Assembly: GCA_021741355.1 (NCBI GenBank)
Contig: JAIOXZ010000025.1
Location: 1 to 55,170, forward strand
Direction: 5' to 3'
Source: Caulobacter sp.
GTDB taxonomy: Bacteria; Pseudomonadota; Alphaproteobacteria; Caulobacterales; Caulobacteraceae
Length of the DNA: 55,170 bases
The translations under genes and the position numbers were made by a program. Shown here piece by piece: positions 7,661 to 15,791 of the stretch (within the stretch, counting starts at the first letter, position 1; the number at the start of each line of letters is the position of its first letter). The notes beneath the pieces were generated by a model, which saw only the letters and a program-made list of their open reading frames with translations, made no database searches and had not been told where the DNA came from.

Positions 7661-8362
7661 TCACTCCACACCCCTGCCGTCCACCAGCGCCTCGGCCCGG
7701 CGCTGCGCCCCGGTCAGCCGGGCTTCCCAGACCGGCCGCAGGGCATCGATGTCGTCGCCCTTGGCGATGAAATGGGGCCCGTCCCAGACCATCACGCCCC
7801 GGGCGAAGGGCAGCGGGATATGGGTGCGGTCCCAACTGCCGATGCGGAACGACGGCCGGACCGCCAGGCCGCAGAAGATCACCGGCGCACCGGTGATCCG
7901 GGCCAGGCTGAGGGCGCCGCCCTGCATCACTTCCGCCGGGCCGCGCGGGCCGTCCGGAGTCAGGGCCACGGCGCCGCCTGCCCTGACCCACCGGGCCATG
8001 TCGCGAAGGGCCTGTTCGCCATATTTGTTCTTGTTGGGGTCGGTCATCTTCTTCGACGAACCGCGGAAAGCCGGGAAGCCGTTGCGCTCCATGGTCAGGG
8101 CGATGAACTCGCCGTCCGAAGAGCGCGAGATCAGGCAGCGCATGTCCTGGCGGTGAGGTGACTGGGGCCAGCACTGCGGGGCCAACGGCACCTGGGCGTG
8201 CCAGAAGCAGAGCACCGCTCCGCTGTCCATGGCCCAGACCGCCTCGGCCTTCTCCTGGTCCACGCGGGTCCAGCGGAAGGTGGCGTAGCAGAGCCTTAGC
8301 CAGGCGGCGAACAGGGTCGCGAGGACCTGCTGCACAAAGGCCGATCGGAAGAACGCCTTCAC
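7661..8362 (-). CDS. Lysophospholipid acyltransferase family protein (DUF374)
   Basis: A 233-residue inner-membrane acyltransferase-like protein of the DUF374/LPLAT group. It has a short N-terminal hydrophobic segment, then FRGSSKK near residue 120 and the hallmark TPDGPRGPAE near residue 160. In alphaproteobacteria this family sits in the lipid A locus next to waaA and lpxK, where a role in Kdo-lipid A acylation or phospholipid handling is suspected; the donor and acceptor are not known. Its ATG at 8362 overlaps the stop codon of the upstream ABC gene by four bases, so it is co-translated with it. Confidence 0.85.
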   Translation of the reverse strand: MKAFFRSAFVQQVLATLFAAWLRLCYATFRWTRVDQEKAEAVWAMDSGAVLCFWHAQVPLAPQCWPQSPHRQDMRCLISRSSDGEFIALTMERNGFPAFRGSSKKMTDPNKNKYGEQALRDMARWVRAGGAVALTPDGPRGPAEVMQGGALSLARITGAPVIFCGLAVRPSFRIGSWDRTHIPLPFARGVMVWDGPHFIAKGDDIDALRPVWEARLTGAQRRAEALVDGRGVE

Positions 8363-10134
8363 GCCTCGGTCTCCTCCGGCGCGGTGTCCAGATCCTGGGC
8401 GCGGGCAAGACGGGCGTACAGGCCGCGCTTGCGCACCAGGGTCGCGTGATTGCCGGTCTCGACGACCCGCCCGCGATCAACCACGTAGATGCGGTCGGCG
8501 TGCCGAACGGTCGACAGGCGGTGGGCGATGACGATGGTCGTGCGGCCGGCCATCAGGCGGTCGAGCGCGGCCTGGACCTGCGCCTCGCTCTCGGTGTCGA
8601 GCGCGCTGGTCGCCTCGTCGAGCAGCAGGATCGGCGCGTTCTTCAGGAAGGCGCGGGCGATGGCGATACGCTGGCGCTGACCGCCGGACAGGCGGGTCGC
8701 CGCCTCGCCGACGATGGTGTCATAGCCGTCAGGCTGTTCGAGGATGAAGTCGTGGGCGGCGGCGCGGCGCGCGGCCTCCTCGATCTCGGCGTCCGTCGCC
8801 TCCGGCCGGGCGTAGGCGATATTGGCGCGGATGGTGTCGTCGAACAGGAACGGCTCCTGCGTCACGAAGCCGATCCGGGCGCGCAGGGAGGCGATAGTCA
8901 CGTCCCGCACGTCGACGCCGTCGACCGTCACCCGGCCCCCTGTCGCGTCGTAGAAGCGCGGGATCAGCGACAGCACGGTGCTCTTGCCGCCGCCCGAGGG
9001 GCCGACCAGGGCGACCATCTCGCCGCGGCGCGCCTCGAGCGTCACCGACTCAAGGATCGCGCCGCCGTCGTCGTAGGCGAAGCTGACATCCTCGAGCCGG
9101 ACCTCGCCGTCGCCGGTGGCCAGCACCCGGGCGCTTTCGGTTTCGCGAACCTCGGGCTGCACATCCAGGGCGCCGAACAGGCGGCGCGCGGCGGTCGTGC
9201 CTTCGGCGAACACGGTCTGCAGATTGGCCAGCTGGCGCAGCGACTGCCCGGCCATGCCGAGCAAGGCGAAGAAGGCCATGAAGTCGCCGGGGTTCATGTT
9301 CCGACGCCAGCCTACGTAGACAAAGATCGCAGCGGTGACGAACACCGTCAGCAGCTCGGTCACCGGCGCGGCCTGCGCCCGGGCGTTGGCGCCCTTGATG
9401 ATGAACCGTTGCCGCGCGCCGATCACGGCCGCGACGCGCGCCTCCTCGTAGTCTTCGCGGTTCTCCATTTTGACCACGCGGACCCCGTCGAGACTTTCCA
9501 TCAACGCGGTCGAGAGGTCGCTCGTCGCGGCCATGGCGCCCTTGGCGGCCTTCTTCGACCGTCTGGAGAAACGCCGCATAAGGCGTCCGGCGAACGGCCC
9601 CACCAGCGCGACGCCGGCGGCCAGCACAGGGTCCCGCTCGATCATCGCGATCAGGCAGCCACTGACGATCAGCGCATTCTGCGTCCAGTTGACGACGCCG
9701 CTGGTGGCGGCCTCGCGGATCAGGGCCGCATCGTAGAGCACCTGGGAGACGAAGCTGCCGGAGTGCGTCGCGCGCAGCCGGGCCAGGTCGGCCCGCACCA
9801 TGCGGCCGAACAGCTCCTGCTGGATGTCGCCGACGAGACCATGGCCGATCCGGTTGACCAGCATCGCCTGGATGATCTGCGACGCCGCCCGGCCGAGGCC
9901 ATAGGCGATGATGGTCAGGGGAATGATGATGATCGCATCGGGCTTGGGCTTGCGCGACAGCAGGTCGTTGACCGCCGGCTCGATCATCTGCGCCAGCAGG
10001 GTGCTGAAGACGGCCACCGAGACCGCGCACAGCAGGGCGACCACCGCGCCCTTCCAGCGCCGCTTCAGGTAGCTGCCCCAGACGCGTCCCGCCAGCTGGC
10101 GGTCGGTCATTTCGGCTGGCGCTTCGGCGGTCAT
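8359..10134 (-). CDS. MsbA-like ABC transporter, fused permease and ATPase
   Basis: A 591-residue half-transporter of the lipid A/phospholipid flippase type. Six transmembrane segments occupy roughly residues 25-330. The ATPase domain follows with Walker A GPSGGGKST near residue 385, the signature LSGGQRQRIAIARA near 490, Walker B ILLLDEATSALD near 515 and the H-loop IAHRLST near 545. Its position at the head of a lipid A operon (DUF374 acyltransferase, waaA, lpxK downstream) supports a lipid A export role at the inner membrane, although drug or lipid exporters look alike. The ATG overlaps the region just upstream of a divergent gene. Confidence 0.88.
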   Translation of the reverse strand: MTAEAPAEMTDRQLAGRVWGSYLKRRWKGAVVALLCAVSVAVFSTLLAQMIEPAVNDLLSRKPKPDAIIIIPLTIIAYGLGRAASQIIQAMLVNRIGHGLVGDIQQELFGRMVRADLARLRATHSGSFVSQVLYDAALIREAATSGVVNWTQNALIVSGCLIAMIERDPVLAAGVALVGPFAGRLMRRFSRRSKKAAKGAMAATSDLSTALMESLDGVRVVKMENREDYEEARVAAVIGARQRFIIKGANARAQAAPVTELLTVFVTAAIFVYVGWRRNMNPGDFMAFFALLGMAGQSLRQLANLQTVFAEGTTAARRLFGALDVQPEVRETESARVLATGDGEVRLEDVSFAYDDGGAILESVTLEARRGEMVALVGPSGGGKSTVLSLIPRFYDATGGRVTVDGVDVRDVTIASLRARIGFVTQEPFLFDDTIRANIAYARPEATDAEIEEAARRAAAHDFILEQPDGYDTIVGEAATRLSGGQRQRIAIARAFLKNAPILLLDEATSALDTESEAQVQAALDRLMAGRTTIVIAHRLSTVRHADRIYVVDRGRVVETGNHATLVRKRGLYARLARAQDLDTAPEETEA

Positions 10135-10213
10135 GGAGTTGGGAATCGGCCCTGAAGTCGTTTGCGTTCGGCGCGGAGAGCCCTACTTAGGACGCTCTTG
10201 CAGGGAGCGCCAC

Positions 10214-10882
10214 TTGTCGACGCGTTTCGACCTTTCAACCGGCTGGGGCCGTTTCAAGGCCTACTGGCACTCCATCTGGGGTGATCACGCATTCCTGCGC
10301 GTCGGATTCTCCAACGCCCACTGGATCGGACCGGACATGGTCCGCGCCGCCCAGCCCTGGCCGTACCAGCTCGGCTACTGGAGGCGCGACGGCATCAAGA
10401 CCATCATCAACCTGCGCGGCGGGTTCGACACCGGCTTCTATGTGCTGGAGCGCGACGCCTGCCAGCGCCTGGGTCTCAAGATGGTCGACTTCACCATCAC
10501 CTCCCGCGAGGTGCCGCGCCGCGAGACGGTGCTCGGCGCCCGCGACCTGTTCCAGAGCATCGAGTATCCGGCCCTGATGCACTGCAAGTCCGGCGCGGAC
10601 CGGGCCGGGATCATGAGCGTCTTCTACCGCCACTTTCACCTCGGCCATCCGATCCGCGAGGCGATGACCGAGCTGGGCCTGCGCACCCTGCACATGAAAC
10701 AGGGCAAGACCGGCGTGCTGGACTACGTGTTCGAGCGCTACCTGGAAGAGGCCGAGCCGAAGGGCATCAGCTTCGTCGACTGGGTGCAGAGCGACGCCTA
10801 CGACCGGGTGAAGATCAAGAACGACTTCACCGCCAGTTGGTGGGGCACGCTGCTGACCGACAAGCTGCTGCGTCGGGAGTAG
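10214..10882 (+). CDS. Tyrosine/dual-specificity phosphatase-like protein
   Basis: A 222-residue cysteine phosphatase with the P-loop HCKSGADR (nucleophile C124, arginine R130, giving CxxxxxR). The region TIINLRGG near residue 63 corresponds to the DSP-like fold strand, and TSREVPRR near 98 may hold the general acid side. No signal peptide is seen, so it should act in the cytoplasm. I chose the TTG at 10214 because AGGGAG lies just before it and the upstream in-frame ATG at 10133 sits inside the start of the divergent ABC gene. The substrate is unknown; inositol- or lipid-phosphatase activity is possible. It is reversed relative to the surrounding lipid A genes. Confidence 0.8.
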   Translation: MSTRFDLSTGWGRFKAYWHSIWGDHAFLRVGFSNAHWIGPDMVRAAQPWPYQLGYWRRDGIKTIINLRGGFDTGFYVLERDACQRLGLKMVDFTITSREVPRRETVLGARDLFQSIEYPALMHCKSGADRAGIMSVFYRHFHLGHPIREAMTELGLRTLHMKQGKTGVLDYVFERYLEEAEPKGISFVDWVQSDAYDRVKIKNDFTASWWGTLLTDKLLRRE

Positions 10883-10889
10883 TCGGGGT

Positions 10890-10966
10890 GGGGACATGTA
10901 CCGCAGGTACGTGTCCCCCAATCGAGCTTCCCGGTTAGGGGACACGTACCTGCGGTACATGTCCCC
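10890..10966. repeat. REP-like perfect 29-bp inverted repeat pair
   Basis: Two 29-bp arms, 10890-10918 and 10938-10966, are exact reverse complements and are separated by 19 bp. Each arm is itself a near palindrome, running from GGGGACATGTACC to GGTACGTGTCCCC. The structure lies between two convergent genes and can form one long hairpin or two small ones. The layout resembles REP/BIME elements mobilised by TnpA-REP transposases. A decayed relative is at 13386-13412. No transposase gene is present in the window. Confidence 0.85.
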
Positions 10967-10973
10967 TGCGGTC

Positions 10974-11210
10974 CTAGTGGTGATCGTCGTCGTCTTCCGG
11001 ATCCAGCAGCTTGTGGGCGTGGATGATGAAGTAGCGGGCGTGGGCGTTGTCGACCGTCGCCTGGGCCTTGCCCTTCCAGGCCTTCCACGCCTCGGCGTAG
11101 TTGGGATAGGCGCCGACGAACTCGACCTTGGTCAGGTCGCGGAATTCGACGTCCTGGACGTCCTTCAGTTCACCGCCGATGACGATGTGCAGCAGCTGTT
11201 TGTCCGGCAT
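10974..11210 (-). CDS. DUF4170 domain-containing protein
   Basis: A 78-residue acidic-tailed protein that matches the DUF4170 pattern in my memory: an N-terminal KQLLHIVIGGEL, the core YAEAWKAWKGKAQATVDNA, then YFIIHAHKLLDPEDDDDHH. No catalytic motif is obvious and there is no signal or membrane segment. In alphaproteobacteria this family is repeatedly found between cysQ-like and lipid A genes, which is the case here: the cysQ-like gene is 23 bp upstream on the same strand. Its function is unknown. Confidence 0.85.
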   Translation of the reverse strand: MPDKQLLHIVIGGELKDVQDVEFRDLTKVEFVGAYPNYAEAWKAWKGKAQATVDNAHARYFIIHAHKLLDPEDDDDHH

Positions 11211-11233
11211 GTGCGGGGGCCCTTCCGCGTGAG

Positions 11234-12019
11234 TCAGTTCGGCAGGTCGATATGCCGGACGCGCTCCAGGATCAACGGGTGCAGCGACGGCGCGGCGGAC
11301 ACCAGGCTCGGAAGCCGGGTGTTCGTCTGATTATAGGCATAGGCGCGGCCCTTGTGGTCGGTGCAGATCGCCCTGGCCTCGGCGCAGATCAGGTCCGCGG
11401 CCGCCAGGTCCCATTCGCTCTTGCCGTTGAGCGCCAGGGCCGCGTCGAACCGGCCGTCGGCGACCAGGCACATGCGGTAGGCAATCGAGTTGCGGGTCTC
11501 GATATGCATCGGCGGCCAGGGCTCGCGCCAGGCCGGATGCTTGAACATCGGCGCGTCCCCGAGCATGCGGCAGTCCTCGACCCGGTCCTGGGCGCTGGCG
11601 GTGATCACGGCGCTGTTCAGGAAGGCGCCGCCACCGGCCGTGGCGGTGAAGGTCTCGTCCAGCTCCGGAGCGAACACCACGCCGGCGACGGGCTTGCCGT
11701 TCTCGACCACCGCCACCGACACCGCCCACCAGGGCTTGCCCTTCAGGAACGCGACGGTGCCGTCGATCGGATCGACGACGAACAGCCGGGACTTGTCCAG
11801 CCGCGCCGGGTCATCGGCCGTCTCCTCCGACAGCCAGCCGTAGTCCGGGCGGGCGGCTCCGAGACGGGTCCTGAGCAGGGTGTCGACGGCGATATCGGCG
11901 TTGGTCACCGGCGAGCCTCCGGCCTTGGACCAGGTCTCCAGCCCCTCGCCCTTCAGGCGCCGGGCCAGTTCGCCGGCCTCGCGCGCCGTGTCCAGGATGA
12001 GGGCCAGATCGTCGATCAT
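11234..12019 (-). CDS. cysQ: CysQ-like 3'(2'),5'-bisphosphate nucleotidase/inositol monophosphatase family
   Basis: A 261-residue lithium-sensitive phosphatase-fold enzyme. Metal ligands are visible in LSEETADD (E65-E66) and DPIDGT (D83-T88), with the later motif KSEWDLAAADLI. CysQ recycles 3'-phosphoadenosine 5'-phosphate to AMP after sulfate activation or sulfation; the wider family also takes inositol phosphates, so the substrate is not certain. The ATG at 12019 overlaps the pmbA stop codon by four bases, so it is translated with pmbA. A sulfotransferase gene, which would make the same by-product, lies about 20 kb away but is frameshifted. Confidence 0.85.
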   Translation of the reverse strand: MIDDLALILDTAREAGELARRLKGEGLETWSKAGGSPVTNADIAVDTLLRTRLGAARPDYGWLSEETADDPARLDKSRLFVVDPIDGTVAFLKGKPWWAVSVAVVENGKPVAGVVFAPELDETFTATAGGGAFLNSAVITASAQDRVEDCRMLGDAPMFKHPAWREPWPPMHIETRNSIAYRMCLVADGRFDAALALNGKSEWDLAAADLICAEARAICTDHKGRAYAYNQTNTRLPSLVSAAPSLHPLILERVRHIDLPN

Positions 12020-13347
12020 CGGCCGGCGATCGGCATGGCGTCGACCAGCAGGGACGGCGCGTTGGCGGCGCCGCGGAACTCCAGGTCCGAGCCGGGGATC
12101 AGCCGGCCCCAGATGTCGATCAGGTTGCCCGCGACGGTGATCTCGGTGACCGGATAGGCGATCTCGCCCGCCTCGAACCAGAATCCCGAGCAGCCGACCG
12201 ACCAGTCGCCGGTGTTGGCGTTCAGCGACGGGCCGAACATCGAGGTGATCAGCAGGCCGTCCTTCGCATCAGCCATCAGGCCTGCCAGATCACGCTCGCC
12301 CGGCTCAAGCGTCAGGTTGCTCGTCGAGACGCCCGGCGGGCCGGCGAGACCGCGCGAGGCATGGCCGGTCGTTTCCAGCCCCAGCTGCTTCGCCGAAGAG
12401 GTGTTGAGCAGCCACGTCGTCAGGACGCCGTCCTCGATCAGCGCCATCCGGCGGTTGGCCACGCCTTCGTCGTCGAACGGCGAGGATCCGAGGCCGCGCA
12501 CCTTGTGCGGATCGTCGATCAGGTTGACGCCCCGGCTGAACAGCGGCTGCCCCAGCCGGTCCTTCAGGAAGCTGACGCCCCGCGCGACGGCGGGACCGGA
12601 GATCGCGCCGATCAGCGGGCCGATCAGCGACATCGCCAGGCGGTTCTCGAAAATCACCGGGGCGGTCGTCGAATCGATCTTGCGGGCGCCGAGGCGCTGC
12701 ACCGCGCGTTTGCCGGCTTCGGCGCCGATGGCCGTGGCGGACGGCAGGTCCGCGCCGTGGCGAACGGTGCGGCCTTCCCCGCCGCGCTCCATGGCCGAGC
12801 CCTCGCCAGCGACGGCCGAGGCCGACAGCGAGAAGCCGGACGCCCGGTGCAGGCCGGAGAAGCCGGCGCTGGTCACCAGCCGCCACTGCGCGGCTGACCA
12901 GGCGGCCGAGCCGCCATCCGAGTTGGTCACGCCCTCGACCGCGCGCACCGCCGTCTCGGCCTCGCGGGCCAGGTCTTCCAGCGCTTCCGGCGAAGGTTCG
13001 ACCGTGTCGAACAGGTCGAGGTCCGGGAACGGCCCGGTCGCCAGACGGTCGGCGGAGGCGAAGCCGGCGTAGGGATCCTCCGGCGCGAGACGGGCCATGG
13101 CCACGACCCGCTCGATCAGCTTGCGGCGCCCTTCGGCGGAAACGTCCGACCCGGACACCACCGCCTGGCGCTTGCCGACGAACACACGGAGGCCGAGGTC
13201 GCGGGCTTCCTCGCGCTCGACCTCTTCCAGCGCGCCCATGCGGACATTGACCGACAGCGACTGACGCTCGGCGAAAACGGCCTCGGCCGCGTCGGCGCCG
13301 GCCTTCAGGGCGGCGGCGACCGTCTCATGCAACAGGGTTTCGTCCAT
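12016..13347 (-). CDS. pmbA: TldD/PmbA family protein, PmbA (TldE) subunit
   Basis: A 443-residue PmbA/TldE homologue. In E. coli TldE pairs with TldD to form a protease that matures modified peptides and degrades CcdA; TldE itself lacks the metal site. The N-terminal domain contains RQSLSVNVRMGALEEVE near residue 27, and the C-terminal half has the glycine-rich GLAGPPGVSTSNLTLEPG near 330 and the family ending with NANTGDWSVGCSGFWFEAGE near 385. No HExxxH is present, as expected. Its partner tldD is at 42478-43908. It is the first gene of the pmbA-cysQ-DUF4170 run. Confidence 0.93.
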   Translation of the reverse strand: MDETLLHETVAAALKAGADAAEAVFAERQSLSVNVRMGALEEVEREEARDLGLRVFVGKRQAVVSGSDVSAEGRRKLIERVVAMARLAPEDPYAGFASADRLATGPFPDLDLFDTVEPSPEALEDLAREAETAVRAVEGVTNSDGGSAAWSAAQWRLVTSAGFSGLHRASGFSLSASAVAGEGSAMERGGEGRTVRHGADLPSATAIGAEAGKRAVQRLGARKIDSTTAPVIFENRLAMSLIGPLIGAISGPAVARGVSFLKDRLGQPLFSRGVNLIDDPHKVRGLGSSPFDDEGVANRRMALIEDGVLTTWLLNTSSAKQLGLETTGHASRGLAGPPGVSTSNLTLEPGERDLAGLMADAKDGLLITSMFGPSLNANTGDWSVGCSGFWFEAGEIAYPVTEITVAGNLIDIWGRLIPGSDLEFRGAANAPSLLVDAMPIAGR

Positions 13348-13385
13348 GTCCGGGTTATGGGGACGACGCGGCGCCGGGGCAACCC

Positions 13386-13412
13386 GGGGACACGCACTTC
13401 CGTACCTGTCCT
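13386..13412. repeat. Decayed copy of the REP-like arm
   Basis: GGGGACACGCACTTCCGTAC followed by CTGTCCT resembles one arm of the inverted repeat at 10938-10966 with a few substitutions. It lies in the 73-bp gap between the MAPEG and pmbA genes. Confidence 0.5.
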
Positions 13413-13420
13413 GTGCGGAT

Positions 13421-13822
13421 CTACCAGATCGCCGAAATCAGCGTCGCCGCGATCAGGAAGACGTAGGCGCACCAGGTCATGGTCATGCCCAGCGCGCGGG
13501 CGATCGAGGTGCCGACGCTGTTGTACAGGCCGGCCGCATGCACCACCCGGCCGACCAGCAACAGGAAACCGGCGATGTGGACCAGCAGGGGGGTGGCCCC
13601 CGACAGGTCGAGAACGATCAGGCCGGCGAGGCCCGTCGGCACATACTCCGTGGCGTTGCCGAACGCGCGGATCGCCTGGGCCAGCTCCGGGATGCCCTCG
13701 TCGCCGAGGAATACCTTGTGCTTGTTTCGCAGCTGCACAACCAGCAGGGACAGCACCAGGATCAGCAGGATGTGCAATCCGACCCACAGGGCCGCCGCAT
13801 GCCCCACGCTAGTTCCGTCCAT
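13421..13822 (-). CDS. MAPEG family membrane protein
   Basis: A 133-residue integral membrane protein with four hydrophobic segments (about residues 8-28, 62-80, 82-100 and 112-131). MAPEG signs are ELAQAIRAFGNATEYVP near residue 45 and the pair GRVVHAAGLYNS near 93. The family includes glutathione-dependent enzymes of eukaryotes; bacterial members often have unknown substrates. ATG 13822 is preceded by AAGGA six bases upstream, which favours it over the adjacent in-frame TTG. It is probably a single gene. Confidence 0.88.
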   Translation of the reverse strand: MDGTSVGHAAALWVGLHILLILVLSLLVVQLRNKHKVFLGDEGIPELAQAIRAFGNATEYVPTGLAGLIVLDLSGATPLLVHIAGFLLLVGRVVHAAGLYNSVGTSIARALGMTMTWCAYVFLIAATLISAIW

Positions 13823-13894
13823 CAAGCATCCTTCCCCGAAAGCGCTGTTCAGCGGGGCGCGATTAACCTTGCTTTCGCCTCTGAGAGCAAGCGG

Positions 13895-15733
13895 TCAGCC
13901 GGCTGTCTCGCGACCCACGGGATAGAGCAGATAGCGGTCGTCGAAATATGGCGTCCGTTCGTAAAACCAGCCCAGGCGCGCGTCAGGACTGGCGGCGAAG
14001 GCCGGGTCGGAGGCCAGCTTCGCGTCGAAGGCGGCCTTCAGCGCCGGATCGGCCGCCAGCATGCGGTCGGCCAGCGGCGCGACGGCGTAGCCCTCTATGT
14101 ATTCCACCCGGTTCAGCACCTCGGGGATCATGCCCCAGGCGAAGAAGCTCTCCGACGATTGCGGCTCCAGCAGCAGCACGACCACGTCGCCCAGCGGCTG
14201 GTCGGTCGAAACCCGCACCGAGCCGGGGCTCCAGGTCCAGTCGCGCCGTTCGGGCGTGACCGTCTCCACGGTGATCTGGACGTGACCCTCGTTGGTGCGC
14301 GGCGCGACCTTCGGGGCCTTGAGGCGCAGCATCTCGACCGACACGGTCCGCGGCGCGGTCACGGTCTCCATGGCGACCCCGTGGATCTTCAGCCGCTCGA
14401 TCAGGTCCTTGCGGTAGCCCGGGATCCAGTAGGCCGCCGGACGCTTCAAGGTCAGCGTCGGCCGGGAGGTGTAGAACGGCATCAGCCAGGGTTCGGGGTC
14501 CGGCTTGCCGAGCCAGCGGATTTCCGACCCGCCCGAGGCGGCGCTGTCATAGCGTTCGAACAGGATGCCCTTGAAGGCGCGGGTCGCGGTCGGCTGATCG
14601 ACGGCGACGAAGTTGGCCGGGATGTCCGTCGGGCGAAGGGCGCGGTCCTTGCCGATCGCCGTGCGCAGATCGCCGCCCTGCTCTGCCAGCAGACGCAGCG
14701 CCGCCTCGAGGAAGACGTAGGTCCCCAGCACCCGCTGCTCGTGGGGCTTCAGGCTGTGGTTCTCGATCAGGATGGTCGGCACATGGGCCGCCGAGCCCCA
14801 GCCGTTGGAGAAGCGCTCGCCAAGACCGCCGTCCGACAGACCCTTCTTCGGATCCCGGTCGTCGATGGCGAACACCAGCTCGCCGGGGATATGCCCCTGC
14901 CCTTCCAGCGCCGCGTTGATCGCCGGCTTGAAGGCGGCGTCCAGCCATCCGGCGATCGCGGGCGAGCGCGACCAGCCGCCGTCCTCGCCGTTGTAGCCGT
15001 AGGTCACGTCGTACTGGTAGTCGATGCCGTCGGTCACATGGACGTCGACGTAGAGGTCCGGCCGGTACTTGACGATCAGCGCCCGCACCGCCTGCATCTC
15101 CGGCTGGTCGAGCTTCATGTAGTCGCGGTTGAGGTTCTGGTTGGTCGACGTATTGCGCCAGCCCTGGATGCGCGGCCCGCGCTGGTTGGGCCGCGAATAG
15201 GGACCGGACCGCTCGTGGCCATCGACCGACAGGATCGGAATCAGGATCAGGTTGACCCGGTCGAGCAGCCCGTCCTTGCCGTAGAAGGCGATGTCGCGCA
15301 GCAGCATCATGCCCGCGTCCTTGCCGTCGATCTCGCCGGGGTGGATGCCGGCCTGGACCATCAGCACCGGCTTGGCCGGATCGAAGGCCTTGCCGTCCTT
15401 GCTGGCGATCACAGCGTAGATCGGGCGACCTTCAGGCGAGACACCGAACTGCTCCAGGCGGATCAGCTTCGAGGCCTTGTCCAGCCGGTCGAACCAGGCG
15501 CGGGTGTCGGCATAGTTGGGGCTGAAGTCGTGCGCCGGGTCCTGTTCGAAGGCGCTGGCCCAGGGATCAGACGCGGGGCGCAGCAGCGCCTTGCTGGCGC
15601 CGTTCCACGCGGGCGCGGGCGGCAGGAACGGCTGGTCCCAGGGCCGGGCGTTGGGGATCGCGGACGGCGGATTGGACATGGCGGGACTCGAGGACAGGGC
15701 CGCGAGGGCGGCGATCAGGAGGGCTGGGCGCAT
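13895..15733 (-). CDS. Secreted M14 zinc carboxypeptidase
   Basis: A 612-residue exported metallopeptidase. The N-terminus (MRPALLIAALAALSSSPAMS) is a typical signal peptide, which sets the start at 15733 rather than further upstream. The M14 zinc site is visible: HPGE (H131, E134) and H232 in VDVHVTDG, with the substrate-side stretch NQNLNRDYMKLDQPEMQA near 199-216. The 300-residue C-terminal extension is a separate part of unknown role. It should cleave C-terminal residues from peptides outside the inner membrane. It is one of several exported peptidases in this window. Confidence 0.9.
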   Translation of the reverse strand: MRPALLIAALAALSSSPAMSNPPSAIPNARPWDQPFLPPAPAWNGASKALLRPASDPWASAFEQDPAHDFSPNYADTRAWFDRLDKASKLIRLEQFGVSPEGRPIYAVIASKDGKAFDPAKPVLMVQAGIHPGEIDGKDAGMMLLRDIAFYGKDGLLDRVNLILIPILSVDGHERSGPYSRPNQRGPRIQGWRNTSTNQNLNRDYMKLDQPEMQAVRALIVKYRPDLYVDVHVTDGIDYQYDVTYGYNGEDGGWSRSPAIAGWLDAAFKPAINAALEGQGHIPGELVFAIDDRDPKKGLSDGGLGERFSNGWGSAAHVPTILIENHSLKPHEQRVLGTYVFLEAALRLLAEQGGDLRTAIGKDRALRPTDIPANFVAVDQPTATRAFKGILFERYDSAASGGSEIRWLGKPDPEPWLMPFYTSRPTLTLKRPAAYWIPGYRKDLIERLKIHGVAMETVTAPRTVSVEMLRLKAPKVAPRTNEGHVQITVETVTPERRDWTWSPGSVRVSTDQPLGDVVVLLLEPQSSESFFAWGMIPEVLNRVEYIEGYAVAPLADRMLAADPALKAAFDAKLASDPAFAASPDARLGWFYERTPYFDDRYLLYPVGRETAG

Positions 15734-15791
15734 GGGACCGGACTCCTCCCCCCTTCGCAGGCCGAAGGCAAGCCGCCTGTCCGTCGGCGCC

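Noticed and set aside
10896..11330. Rightward frame starting in the 29-bp inverted repeat (MYRRYVSPN)
   Set aside because: It is the repeat read as protein, then antisense of the DUF4170 gene.
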